This document shows, piece after piece, positions 16,739 to 24,891 of a stretch of DNA of 33,981 nucleotides (the stretch's first letter is position 1; every line of letters starts with the position of its first letter). The notes under the pieces were generated by a model. The model did no database searches and was not told the DNA's origin. It was given only the letters and a program-made list of their open reading frames with translations. A program made the position numbers and the translations under genes. The DNA is from Rhodospirillaceae bacterium (GTDB taxonomy: Bacteria; Pseudomonadota; Alphaproteobacteria; Rhodospirillales; UBA2165): positions 1 to 33,981 of the forward strand of contig JABIHH010000044.1 of assembly GCA_018649725.1 (NCBI GenBank), read 5' to 3'.

Positions 16739-16770
16739 CGTCATACCCGGGCTTGACCCGGGTATCCAAC
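16739..16770 (+). repeat. Palindromic alphaproteobacterial-type repeat, copy B
   Basis: A 32-base element with a strong inner palindrome (TACCCGGGCTTGACCCGGGTA). It is in opposite orientation to copy A, 26 bases away, so the pair can form one large cruciform. Such paired repeats are frequent between convergent genes in Alphaproteobacteria. It stands between the solute-binding protein gene and the ATPase gene, and may mark transcript ends on both strands. Confidence 0.85.
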
Positions 16771-16787
16771 TTTTAAAAGTCTAAAGC

Positions 16788-17780
16788 CTATTTATAAAGA
16801 TGGCATTCGACGAGGCGGTCTTCAGTCTCGAGGAGGACGGGGGCTTCCTGGCTACATTCATCTGTTGCTTTTGGACAGCGGGGATGAAAGTAACAGCCGC
16901 TTGGGGGTGACAATGGGTTAGGCAGGCCACGGCCCAGGGTAATTTCGGGCAGGCCGAGTCTGGCATCCGGAGTCAGGACGGAATCCAGCAAAGCTCGGGT
17001 GTAGGGATGTTTTGGATTGGCAAAAATATCCGTCGCCCGGCCATACTCGATCAAGCGTCCGAGATACATGACAGCGACCCAATCGGCTAAATGTTCTACC
17101 ACCGCCAAATCATGGCTGATGAAGGCATAGGTGAGATTAAGCTCCTCGCGCAAATCTTGCAGTAGATTGAGAATATGCGCCTGCACCGATACATCCAATG
17201 CCGAGGTCGGCTCATCACAGACGACAATCTTGGGCTCCATGATCAGGGCGCGGGCGATGGCGACGCGCTGACGTTGACCGCCGGATAACTGATTGGGGTA
17301 GGAATGGATCAGTCGCTTTGGTAAGCCAACCAAACGCATATATTCTACGACCCGCGCATGGCGGCCTTCTTTGGTGCCGATCTTATGGACCTTGAGCGGT
17401 AGCGAAATAATCGCTTCGATGGTCTTGCGAGGATTGAGAGAAGAATAGGGGTCTTGAAAAACCGGCTGAACCTTTTTGGCAATATCAAGAATACTAACAC
17501 TGCTGATCGGCATCCCATCTAGGAGAATTTCACCTTCACTCGGCTCTAATAAACCCAGCAACATTTTAGCCAGTGTCGTTTTGCCACAGCCGGATTCGCC
17601 GACAATAGCTAAGACTTCTCCGCGATTAACTTTGAGATTGATGCCTTGGACTGCTTTTAGCGGCTGCTTCTCGGCGAACATGCCACGTTTAATCATATAC
17701 GTACGGCCGACCTTGCGGCATTCAAGAGCGGGAACCTCTTCACCGCCAGTGTGACCGAATTGGCCCATGATTTGGTTCAT
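16788..17780 (-). CDS. ABC transporter ATP-binding protein, DppF/OppF type
   Basis: A 330-residue ATPase, the second ATP-binding subunit of a dipeptide/oligopeptide-type importer. Walker A is GESGCGKT (61-68), the signature LSGGQ is at 165-169 and Walker B is IVVCDE (185-190). The C-terminal oligopeptide-transporter extension carries the cysteine-rich GCYFHPRCPKATDEC segment. The ATG overlaps the stop of the DppD-type gene by one base (ATGA), indicating coupled translation. It is the last gene of the four-gene operon running leftwards from 20648 and ends next to the palindromic repeats. Confidence 0.93.
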   Translation of the reverse strand: MNQIMGQFGHTGGEEVPALECRKVGRTYMIKRGMFAEKQPLKAVQGINLKVNRGEVLAIVGESGCGKTTLAKMLLGLLEPSEGEILLDGMPISSVSILDIAKKVQPVFQDPYSSLNPRKTIEAIISLPLKVHKIGTKEGRHARVVEYMRLVGLPKRLIHSYPNQLSGGQRQRVAIARALIMEPKIVVCDEPTSALDVSVQAHILNLLQDLREELNLTYAFISHDLAVVEHLADWVAVMYLGRLIEYGRATDIFANPKHPYTRALLDSVLTPDARLGLPEITLGRGLPNPLSPPSGCYFHPRCPKATDECSQEAPVLLETEDRLVECHLYK

Positions 17781-18793
17781 CAGGCGGCACTCTCAGCGGT
17801 TAAATTTCGAGCACTTTCTTCTGGGTTCAGCAGGCAACGATAGGCGCGGCCAGGACTAATTTCTTTCAACTCAATGTCACCACCGCGGCAGTCATCGCTG
17901 ACAAAATCACAGCGATTTCGGAACATGCAGCCATCAAGGTCACCAACCAGAGCCGGGACAATGCCTCGAATAGAGCCAAGCTTTGAGCCTGGCTCATTGC
18001 GTCCCGGTACTGGGATGCAATTAATCAGGCCCTGGGTATAAGGGTGGTTGGGCTGATCAAACACTTCAACCGCCGTGCCTGTTTCAACGGCACGACCGGC
18101 ATACATCACCATCACCCGGTCCGCCATGCGGGCGACGACGCCGAGATCATGGGTGATCAGGATAAGGCCGGCGTTAAACTCCTTTTGCAGGCTTCTAAGC
18201 AGGTTCAGCGTTTGTGCTTGCATCGTCACATCGAGCGCGGTGGTTGGCTCATCTGCAATGATTAAAGTGGGGTCGCACATCAGGGTCATGGCGATCATCA
18301 TGCGTTGTCGCAACCCGCCTGAAAGTTGGTGCGGATATTGCGAGAGTCTCTCGCGGGGCGCTACAATGCCGACTTTTTCGAGTAAGAACTCAGCCCGTTC
18401 TCGGGCTTCTTTACGGCCGCCTTTACCATGCTCGATATATACTTCTTCAAGCTGATCGCCTATCCGAAACACCGGGTTCAGCGATGTCATCGGATCTTGG
18501 AAGATCATACCGATCCTATCGCCGCGCAAATTGGCGAACTCTTTCTCACTGATACTTAGTAAATCGGTTCCTTCGAGCGAGAGTTTGTTAGCCGTCTTTG
18601 TCGCTTTGCCTGGTAGCAAATTCATAATAGCGAGCGACGTGATCGATTTGCCGCAACCAGACTCGCCGACGATGCAAAGTGTCTCACCTTTATCGACGGT
18701 TAAGCTCAAATCCGTGACCGCGTGCAGTGTACCCGCCGGCACAGTGATATCGACCGAGAGGTTTTCGACTTCCAAAACCGTATTTGAAGACAT
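17780..18793 (-). CDS. ABC transporter ATP-binding protein, DppD/OppD type
   Basis: A 337-residue ATPase, the partner of the DppF-type subunit. Walker A is GESGCGKS (43-50), the signature LSGGLRQR is at 157-164 and Walker B is LIIADE (177-182). The C-terminal extension includes GCMFRNRCDFVSDDC, typical of this subfamily. The ATG overlaps the stop of the permease gene by one base (TAATG). Asymmetric ATPase pairs of this kind energise import through the two permeases encoded just upstream. Confidence 0.93.
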   Translation of the reverse strand: MSSNTVLEVENLSVDITVPAGTLHAVTDLSLTVDKGETLCIVGESGCGKSITSLAIMNLLPGKATKTANKLSLEGTDLLSISEKEFANLRGDRIGMIFQDPMTSLNPVFRIGDQLEEVYIEHGKGGRKEARERAEFLLEKVGIVAPRERLSQYPHQLSGGLRQRMMIAMTLMCDPTLIIADEPTTALDVTMQAQTLNLLRSLQKEFNAGLILITHDLGVVARMADRVMVMYAGRAVETGTAVEVFDQPNHPYTQGLINCIPVPGRNEPGSKLGSIRGIVPALVGDLDGCMFRNRCDFVSDDCRGGDIELKEISPGRAYRCLLNPEESARNLTAESAA

Positions 18794-19713
18794 TAATTAC
18801 GGCCCTCCGGCGCAGTGATATCGCGGATGCCGTCACCCATCATATTGATGGCGATAACTAAGAAGAAGATCGCCGCACCCGGCAGCACGATGAGGTAGGG
18901 CTTGAAGAACATGAAACTCCGACCTTCTGAAACCAGCAATCCCCAAGAAGGTGTCGGTGGTTGAATGCCAAGTCCTAGGAAAGAAAGCGCCGCTTCAACA
19001 ATAATAGCGACCGCCATTTCCAGGCTCGCGATAACAATGATCTGGTTCATCACGTTAGGCAGAACTTCACCCAAAATAATCCGCCGGCGGGTGGCGCCTA
19101 GAGCCTGGGCGGCAGTGATGTAGTCATTGACCCGAATTTGCTGGGTAACGCTTCGGGTGACCACGGCATAACGATCCCAAAACAAGAAAGACAAAATTAA
19201 GATCAAGGCCAGGATGGAGCCGCCGAATACAGAAACGAGAGAGAGTGCGACCAGCAGACCTGGCAAGGCGAGCTTTACATTGATGAGATACATTATGACG
19301 TTGTCGACTTTACCGCCGAAATAGCCGCCCATCATGCCAATGCAGGAGCCGACGATGGCTGAAATGGTAGCCGCAAAAAAGCCGATCATTAAGGAGACCT
19401 GCGAGCCAAACATTATCCGGCTGAGATAGTCGCGCCCCAAGGCATCAGTGCCAAAGGGATGTTCCCAAGTACCTTTCGGCCCCCAAATAGGGTCCACCAG
19501 GCGGCGTGTGAGGTCTTGATCATAAGGATCAAAGGGGGCGATCAATGGTGCGAATATCGCAACCAAAAGCGCAAATAATACGACGCTGCCTCCCAATATA
19601 AATCCGACATGCGACTTGGCACGTCGTTTCATGAGTTCAGGCGGGGACGGTACGGCGACTTCGAATTCATCGACTTGTTCAAGGGCATCGTTTTGTTGTG
19701 AGGCGTTGGACAT
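18793..19713 (-). CDS. ABC transporter permease, DppC/OppC type
   Basis: A 306-residue inner-membrane permease with an N-terminal cytoplasmic tail of about 30 residues, a first helix near residues 35-55 and a cluster of helices from about 95 on. The ATP-subunit contact loop is EAALSFLGLGIQPPTPSWG. The ATG at 19713 is preferred over an upstream TTG at 19719. AAGG and TTAGG precede it and overlap the stop of the DppB-type gene, 17 bases upstream. Confidence 0.92.
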   Translation of the reverse strand: MSNASQQNDALEQVDEFEVAVPSPPELMKRRAKSHVGFILGGSVVLFALLVAIFAPLIAPFDPYDQDLTRRLVDPIWGPKGTWEHPFGTDALGRDYLSRIMFGSQVSLMIGFFAATISAIVGSCIGMMGGYFGGKVDNVIMYLINVKLALPGLLVALSLVSVFGGSILALILILSFLFWDRYAVVTRSVTQQIRVNDYITAAQALGATRRRIILGEVLPNVMNQIIVIASLEMAVAIIVEAALSFLGLGIQPPTPSWGLLVSEGRSFMFFKPYLIVLPGAAIFFLVIAINMMGDGIRDITAPEGRN

Positions 19714-19730
19714 ATTCAAATAACCTAACC

Positions 19731-20648
19731 TTAACCAAGTCTAATTCTGGGATCGAGCTGCGCATTAATCAAATCAGACAGCAGGGTTAAAATGATGTAA
19801 GCGAGCGAAAGCAAAAATACGATGGACTGAACGACTGGGAAATCTTGCCGCGTTATTGATTCAAACGCGAGGAAGCCGACGCCGTTCAGGGCAAATATAG
19901 ATTCCAATATGACGGTACCGCCTAATAAGAAGCCAAGCACCACCGCCATCAGCGAGACAATAGGTAAAATGGCATTGCGGAGCGCGTGCTTAAATAAAAC
20001 GCGCATTGGGTTAAGCCCTTTGGCCCGTGCCGTTCGGATAAAGTCAGAACCCAGCACGTCCAGCATACCGGTTCTGGTCAGGCGCATAAATTGCGGCATT
20101 ACCCCCATGCCCAGCGTAAAGGCCGGCATGATAAAGTGGGCGAGGGTGTCATTGCCTGAAATCGGCAACCAGCGAAGCTGCACGCCAAACACCAAGATGA
20201 GTAAAAGGGCAAAAAAGAAATTTGGAATAGCCTGGCCGAAAACCGCCAATCCAAGCGACATTCGGTCGATCCAGGTGTTGGGCTTAACGGCCGCCAGCAC
20301 GCCAAGTGGGATGGCCATTACCAAACCAATGACAATCGAGTAGAAGGCGAGCTTCAGCGTCACACCAATCCGCTCGAAGATCATTTCGGCAACCGGCTCA
20401 TTGGTAAAGAGCGAGCGGCCTAGATCACCTTGTAGGGCGTTGCCTGCCCAATCAAAATACTGGATATACATGGGTCGATCCAAGCCATATTGCTTGGCGA
20501 CAACGGTAATCTCTTCTTCTGAGGCATCCTCACCGGCGAGTTCCGCCGCCAGATCGCCGGATAAGCGCAATAAGGCAAAGGCAATGACTGAAACCGTAAT
20601 CGCGACGAGGACAGATATGTATAGTCGATGAATGAGAAATTTAACCAC
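19731..20648 (-). CDS. ABC transporter permease, DppB/OppB type
   Basis: A 305-residue inner-membrane permease and the first gene of the four-gene transporter operon. It has a first helix near the N terminus, a periplasmic part with the GLDRPMYIQYFDW segment, then helices with the contact-loop region RTARAKGL-NPMRVLFKHALRN typical of this subunit. The start is GTG with AGGGA about seven bases upstream. Together with the DppC, D and F genes it makes a complete membrane complex; the likely binding protein is the convergent gene at 15055. Confidence 0.92.
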   Translation of the reverse strand: MVKFLIHRLYISVLVAITVSVIAFALLRLSGDLAAELAGEDASEEEITVVAKQYGLDRPMYIQYFDWAGNALQGDLGRSLFTNEPVAEMIFERIGVTLKLAFYSIVIGLVMAIPLGVLAAVKPNTWIDRMSLGLAVFGQAIPNFFFALLLILVFGVQLRWLPISGNDTLAHFIMPAFTLGMGVMPQFMRLTRTGMLDVLGSDFIRTARAKGLNPMRVLFKHALRNAILPIVSLMAVVLGFLLGGTVILESIFALNGVGFLAFESITRQDFPVVQSIVFLLSLAYIILTLLSDLINAQLDPRIRLG

Positions 20649-21002
20649 GGTTATCCCTGTTTGTAACTTTTTTCACCATTTTTTTCATTCTACCGCCATG
20701 CTTGCGGAAAAAATAGGTCTCCCAGCCTGGAACGTTGACATTCCAACTCTCGATTCCATTAAGTGAAATTTTTTCGGGCTTAATCCAATAATCCGTACAA
20801 TAACGGGTTTGGTATTCGAAATATTGAAATTTCTCACTCTGAGTTCCCTATTAATCTTTTTTATCGCGTGTCGATTAATAATCATGTGCAGCCGTTTTAT
20901 TCTAATTTAGCACAATAATCTTGACGCCGTTATCTAAAATGTTTTAATTGTTATATCATTATATGAAAAGAAAAATAAACAGGAAAATTCGTAAATTTGT
21001 CG
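20649..21002. promoter_or_regulatory. AT-rich divergent intergenic region between ABC operon and GntR regulator 3
   Basis: About 350 bases without a convincing gene. It must carry the promoters of the leftward transporter operon and the rightward GntR 3 module. A possible rightward -35 is TTGACG at 20921-20926, but the matching -10 is poor. The palindromic core seen before GntR 1 is not found. A 66-residue minus-strand frame (20685-20885) has no ribosome site or recognisable features and was not called. Confidence 0.5.
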
Positions 21003-21773
21003 ATGGAAAATTCAATGAGTAAAAATGCGCTTAACAAGAGTGCATCAACATGGGCGCCGGTTCGAGCTAACTCTGTGGCTAACCAGATTGTCGAGCAGGT
21101 GCGCGAGGCTTTATTTGCTGGAAATTTTCAGACCGGCGACATGTTGGGATCTGAAAAAGATCTGGCTGAGCAATTTGATGTGAGCCGCATCACCGTTCGT
21201 GATGCTCTCCGAACTCTAGAAACCATGGGCATTGTCGAAATTAAAGTTGGGGCCGGCGGGGGTGCTAGGATCGCTGAAGGTAATCTTGATCACTTCTCCG
21301 ATGCGCTGGCGATCCAGTTTAAGCTGTCCGGCGTAACCGAATTTGAAATCCTCGATATGCAGGTTGCCATCGAATGCAAAGCAGCCGAACTCGCCACGCT
21401 TAACCGAACGCCCGAAAATCTAGAAGAGCTTAGAGAAATTTTAGAAGAAGCCGAGGGTTTGCTTGATGATCCTACCGGGTTCACTCAGGCTGGGCAGAGA
21501 TTCCATTTAGCTGTTGTCGAGGCATCTGGAAATCGGGCGCTGATCGCGCAATTCAAAGCGTTGCGTCATGTGGTCTGGCCGCAAAACGCCAGGCGCGCCA
21601 ATCGCGGTATTGCTGAACATGCTCAGAAAGTTCACCAAAAACTCTACACCATGATTGATAAAGGTGACCATGAAGCCGCGCGTAAACTTATGGTCGCCCA
21701 TCTAGAAAGTATTCGAGCTGTCGCTTTTCCAGAAAACGGTAAAGAGGTCGCGAGCGGTCCAATTTGTTGTTAG
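21003..21773 (+). CDS. GntR family transcriptional regulator 3 (FadR/FCD subfamily)
   Basis: About 256 residues. The winged helix-turn-helix includes LGSEKDLAEQFDVSRITVRD and GIVEIKVGAGGGARIAEG, nearly matching GntR 2. The FCD domain shows RFHLAVVEASGNRAL and LRHVVWPQN. The start is uncertain: ATG 21003 is given, TTG 20997 lies upstream, and ATG 21015 has the better spaced GGA. It heads a module with the LigJ-like, LigK-like and Rieske 5 genes, and is divergent from the ABC transporter. A ligand from late in the pathway is a reasonable guess for the effector. The protein ends Pro-Ile-Cys-Cys. Confidence 0.92.
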   Translation: MENSMSKNALNKSASTWAPVRANSVANQIVEQVREALFAGNFQTGDMLGSEKDLAEQFDVSRITVRDALRTLETMGIVEIKVGAGGGARIAEGNLDHFSDALAIQFKLSGVTEFEILDMQVAIECKAAELATLNRTPENLEELREILEEAEGLLDDPTGFTQAGQRFHLAVVEASGNRALIAQFKALRHVVWPQNARRANRGIAEHAQKVHQKLYTMIDKGDHEAARKLMVAHLESIRAVAFPENGKEVASGPICC

Positions 21774-21821
21774 TGAAAAAATTGATTTTAAAAATGAAAA
21801 GAAATTCAGGGAGTACATAAA

Positions 21822-22835
21822 ATGATTATTGATTGCCATGCACATGTTAGCGCCCCGGTAGAACTCTGGGCCTATAAAGCGTCTTTACTGTCTCATCGTG
21901 GATCACACGGTCGCGGTAAAGTTAATGTAACGGATGAGCAGATTCGCCACGCCGTTGAGGAACATAAAGAAGCGTTCCCACACCCACATCTACACTATAT
22001 CGATAAAGTCGGCACCAACATGCAGCTGATTTCGCCGCGTCCGTTCCAACTAATGCATAGCGAGCCGCAAGCAAACCTCGTTCAATGGTTCCATGAAGAA
22101 GTGAACAACATTATCTATCGTGAGACCCAGCTCTACCCTGATCGATTTATCGGCATTGCGGGTATTCCAACGGTTGCCGGTCATCCGCTTGATATTGCGA
22201 TTAATGAGCTTGAGCGCTGTGTCAATGAACTTGGCTTTAAAGGTACGCTGCTCAATCCTGATCCCTATGAGAACAGCGGCACCCATCCGCCGGCACTCGG
22301 TGATAAATATTGGTATCCGCTTTATGAGAAGCTTTGCGAGTTAGATGTACCGGCTCATATCCACGGCACAGGCTCCAAATCTTTGCGCGAGCCGTATTCG
22401 CTACGTTTCATCAATGAGGAGACGACGGCGGTTTTTGGTCTCATCAATTCAGATGTCTTGAAAGATTTCCCGGATTTGAAAATCGTTGTCTCTCATGGCG
22501 GCGGTGCGATGCCGTATCAGCTTGGTCGTTTTCAGGCGGGTTCCATGCGGCGTCCCGAAGGGGATCGCTTCATCGACGGTATGCATAAATTGTATTTCGA
22601 TACCGTGCTTTACACCCAAGATGCGATTGAGCTTTTACTGAAAGTTGTCGGACCTGAGCGCGCGTTGTTTGGTGCCGAATGCCCCGGCGTTGGCTCTAAA
22701 GTCGATCCGGCGACAGGACGCGAAATGGATGATATCCAGCCGCACTTCCATGCGATTGATTTTTTGAGCGATGCAGATCGCGAGATGATTTTCTCCGGCA
22801 ATGCCAAGAAGGTGTTTAAACTCGATGTCGGATAA
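21822..22835 (+). CDS. LigJ-like 4-oxalomesaconate hydratase (amidohydrolase-2 superfamily)
   Basis: A 337-residue TIM-barrel metalloenzyme. The first-strand HxH is CHAHV (His6, His8). Other family marks are HIHGTGS (His179, His181), VSHGGGAMPY (His225) and LFGAECPGVGSKVDPATG with Glu286. The segments NPDPYENSGTHPPALGDKYWYPLYEKL and the last 80 residues resemble LigJ from the protocatechuate 4,5-cleavage pathway as remembered from family knowledge. LigJ adds water to 4-oxalomesaconate, giving 4-carboxy-4-hydroxy-2-oxoadipate. GGGAG precedes the ATG. The gene overlaps by 11 bases a LigK-like aldolase, the next enzyme of that route, which supports the call. An ACMSD-like decarboxylase is the main alternative. 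Confidence 0.82.
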   Translation: MIIDCHAHVSAPVELWAYKASLLSHRGSHGRGKVNVTDEQIRHAVEEHKEAFPHPHLHYIDKVGTNMQLISPRPFQLMHSEPQANLVQWFHEEVNNIIYRETQLYPDRFIGIAGIPTVAGHPLDIAINELERCVNELGFKGTLLNPDPYENSGTHPPALGDKYWYPLYEKLCELDVPAHIHGTGSKSLREPYSLRFINEETTAVFGLINSDVLKDFPDLKIVVSHGGGAMPYQLGRFQAGSMRRPEGDRFIDGMHKLYFDTVLYTQDAIELLLKVVGPERALFGAECPGVGSKVDPATGREMDDIQPHFHAIDFLSDADREMIFSGNAKKVFKLDVG

Positions 22836-23481
22836 AAACGCAGAACGCTTGCGCAATATCGATACCTGCGCGGTATCAGATGCTTTGGATGCGCTTGGAC
22901 TTAAAGGCACGGTCATGGGGCTTGGCTCCATTTCGGTGCTGAAGCGCATAGCCGGGCGGGTGCAAACCGTGAAGCTCGGCGAAGCCAGTCCGGATATTCC
23001 TAAAAAGCATTTGTGCTCCTCTGCGGTTGATGCGGCGGAGCCCGGCGATGTTATTGTGGTCGAAAATCATGCCACTGATATTGCGGCGGGCTGGGGGGGG
23101 ATCTTATCGACCGCAGCAGCGGCGAAAGGCTTATCCGGTACCATCGTTGACGGACCGGCTCGTGATGCTGATGAAAGCCGGGACGTTGATTTCCCGGTCT
23201 TTGCCCGCGCGGCAACCCCATTTACAGCGCGCGGCCGTATCGCCGAGCATGACTGGAATATTCAAATCGATGTCGGCGGCGTGGCTGTCAATCCAGGCGA
23301 TCTCGTCCTGGCCGATGGCAGCGGCGTGGTCTTTGTTCCAAAGGCCTTTGAGGCCGAAATCATCGACAAAGCCGAAGAAATTCAAGCGAAAGAAGCTGCT
23401 ATGGCGGCGGCTGTCAAAGAAGGTAAGCCCGTCAGTGACGTGATGGGTGGCGATTATGAAAACATGTTAGTGAATAAATAA
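22825..23481 (+). CDS. LigK/RraA-like 4-carboxy-4-hydroxy-2-oxoadipate (HMG) aldolase
   Basis: A 218-residue class II aldolase of the RraA-like HMG/CHA aldolase family. It would split 4-carboxy-4-hydroxy-2-oxoadipate into pyruvate and oxaloacetate, with a divalent metal. The active-site stretch is GWGGILSTAAAAKGLSG followed by DGPARDADE, in which Arg113 and Asp114 fit the conserved substrate/metal pair. The frame extends back to 22801, but the ATG at 22825 is used because it gives the normal N terminus and has AAGAAGG upstream. It overlaps the end of the LigJ-like gene by 11 bases, so the two are translationally coupled. RraA proper, a ribonuclease E regulator, shares the fold, but the neighbours favour the aldolase. 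Confidence 0.87.
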   Translation: MSDKNAERLRNIDTCAVSDALDALGLKGTVMGLGSISVLKRIAGRVQTVKLGEASPDIPKKHLCSSAVDAAEPGDVIVVENHATDIAAGWGGILSTAAAAKGLSGTIVDGPARDADESRDVDFPVFARAATPFTARGRIAEHDWNIQIDVGGVAVNPGDLVLADGSGVVFVPKAFEAEIIDKAEEIQAKEAAMAAAVKEGKPVSDVMGGDYENMLVNK

Positions 23482-23515
23482 AGAACCTGAGAACAATCTA
23501 GGGGAGGGCCTGAAG

Positions 23516-24802
23516 ATGTTAGAACAAGAACGTAATGATTTATTGATGGATGTGGATGCCGGCACGCCAATGGGCGACTTGTTGCGGCGCTATTGGATGC
23601 CAATTGGTGCGGCGACTGAGTTTGATGACAAAGACACCAAGCCGATGGTGCTGATGGGCGAAAAACTGGTGCTCTATAAAGATCTAAGTGGCTCCTATGG
23701 CCTCATCGATCGTCATTGCTCCCATCGTCATGCTGATCTCTCTTATGGTTTTGTCGAAGAATGTGGCCTGCGTTGCAACTATCATGGCTGGCTCTTTAAA
23801 GAAGACGGTGAATGTATTGGCCAGCCTTATGAGGATACCGTCGACCCTGAATGTAAACTTCGAGAGCAAAGTGGCATTAATGGCTATCCCGTAGAGGAAA
23901 AATCCGGTTTGCTGTGGGCCTATATGGGACCACTACCGGCACCGCTAATCCCCAATTATGAACCCTTCACCTGGAAAAACGGTTTTGCTCAAATCGTCAT
24001 GACGGAGCTGCCGTGTAACTGGTTCCAGTGCCAGGAGAACTCTTGCGATCCGGTGCACTTTGAGTGGATGCATGCCAATTGGTCGGTCCGCCTGCGCGAC
24101 GTTGGTGAGGATTATGTGCCGACCCATGTCGAATTGGATTTCGAAGAATTCGATCATGGCATCAGCTATAAACGGGTGCGCGAAGACACCGACAAAAATC
24201 ATCCGCTCTGGACGATTGGCCGGCATTGCCTATGGCCAAATGCCCTTTATACCGGCGATCATTTTGAATGGCGGGTGCCGATTGATAATGAAACGACACT
24301 CAGCATCGGTTGGTTTTTTAACCGCGTACCGAATGATAAAGAGCCTTATGTTCAGGAAAGCGTGCCGCATTGGTTTGGCCCGCTTTACGAAGAGGACTCT
24401 GACCGCTGGATCAGCACGCACGTGATGAACCAGGACTTTATTGCCTGGGTCGGGCAGGGCGCACGCTCGGACCGCACCAAAGAACATCTCGGCCGCAGTG
24501 ACCGCGGTATCGCGATGATCCGCAAGCGCTTTTTAGATGACATCAAAGCAATTGAGCGTGGTGAGGACCCAAAAGCCATTGTGCGCGATGAGAAGGATAA
24601 CCAGTGTATTAAATTCCCCCTCATTGGCTCGGACCTGATGATCAACGGCTATCCGCGTGAAATGCTGAGCGAAGACTCACCGATCTCCCGATCAACCCGT
24701 CAATTCATCTTCCAAGCCGGCCAACCGCCCCATGTGACCAAGGCTTATGAAGATGCCATGGGCTTCATAACCGATAAAGGTGGTCTCACCGGCGGCGGGT
24801 AG
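23516..24802 (+). CDS. Rieske oxygenase 5, alpha subunit
   Basis: A 428-residue Rieske non-haem iron oxygenase. Cluster ligands are Cys68/His70 (HCSH) and Cys87/His90 (CNYH). The iron site is ENSCDPVHFEWMH with Asp178, His181 and His186. The N terminus (LLMDVDAGTPMGDLLRRYWMP) matches the subgroup of the other four, but overall it is the most separate of the set, with a longer C-terminal tail after the RFLDDIKAIERGEDP segment. GGAGGG lies upstream of the ATG. It is the last gene of the GntR 3 module, 34 bases after the LigK-like gene. Its substrate may differ from those of the main Rieske operon. Confidence 0.92.
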   Translation: MLEQERNDLLMDVDAGTPMGDLLRRYWMPIGAATEFDDKDTKPMVLMGEKLVLYKDLSGSYGLIDRHCSHRHADLSYGFVEECGLRCNYHGWLFKEDGECIGQPYEDTVDPECKLREQSGINGYPVEEKSGLLWAYMGPLPAPLIPNYEPFTWKNGFAQIVMTELPCNWFQCQENSCDPVHFEWMHANWSVRLRDVGEDYVPTHVELDFEEFDHGISYKRVREDTDKNHPLWTIGRHCLWPNALYTGDHFEWRVPIDNETTLSIGWFFNRVPNDKEPYVQESVPHWFGPLYEEDSDRWISTHVMNQDFIAWVGQGARSDRTKEHLGRSDRGIAMIRKRFLDDIKAIERGEDPKAIVRDEKDNQCIKFPLIGSDLMINGYPREMLSEDSPISRSTRQFIFQAGQPPHVTKAYEDAMGFITDKGGLTGGG

Positions 24803-24833
24803 GGAGTAGGACAATATCTGTCCAAAGTGGGAG

Positions 24834-24853
24834 CGCTGAATACCGATTCAGCG
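24834..24853. terminator. Hairpin between convergent Rieske 5 and histidine kinase genes
   Basis: Perfect eight-base-pair stem CGCTGAAT/ATTCAGCG with loop ACCG. It has no T run on either strand, so it is a possible but not classical terminator. A smaller GGACA/TGTCC hairpin lies at 24809-24823. The position between two convergent genes fits a transcript-end role. Confidence 0.45.
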
Positions 24854-24891
24854 GGAGAAGTCTGCGTAATTGGCAAACATATCCGACAGAC

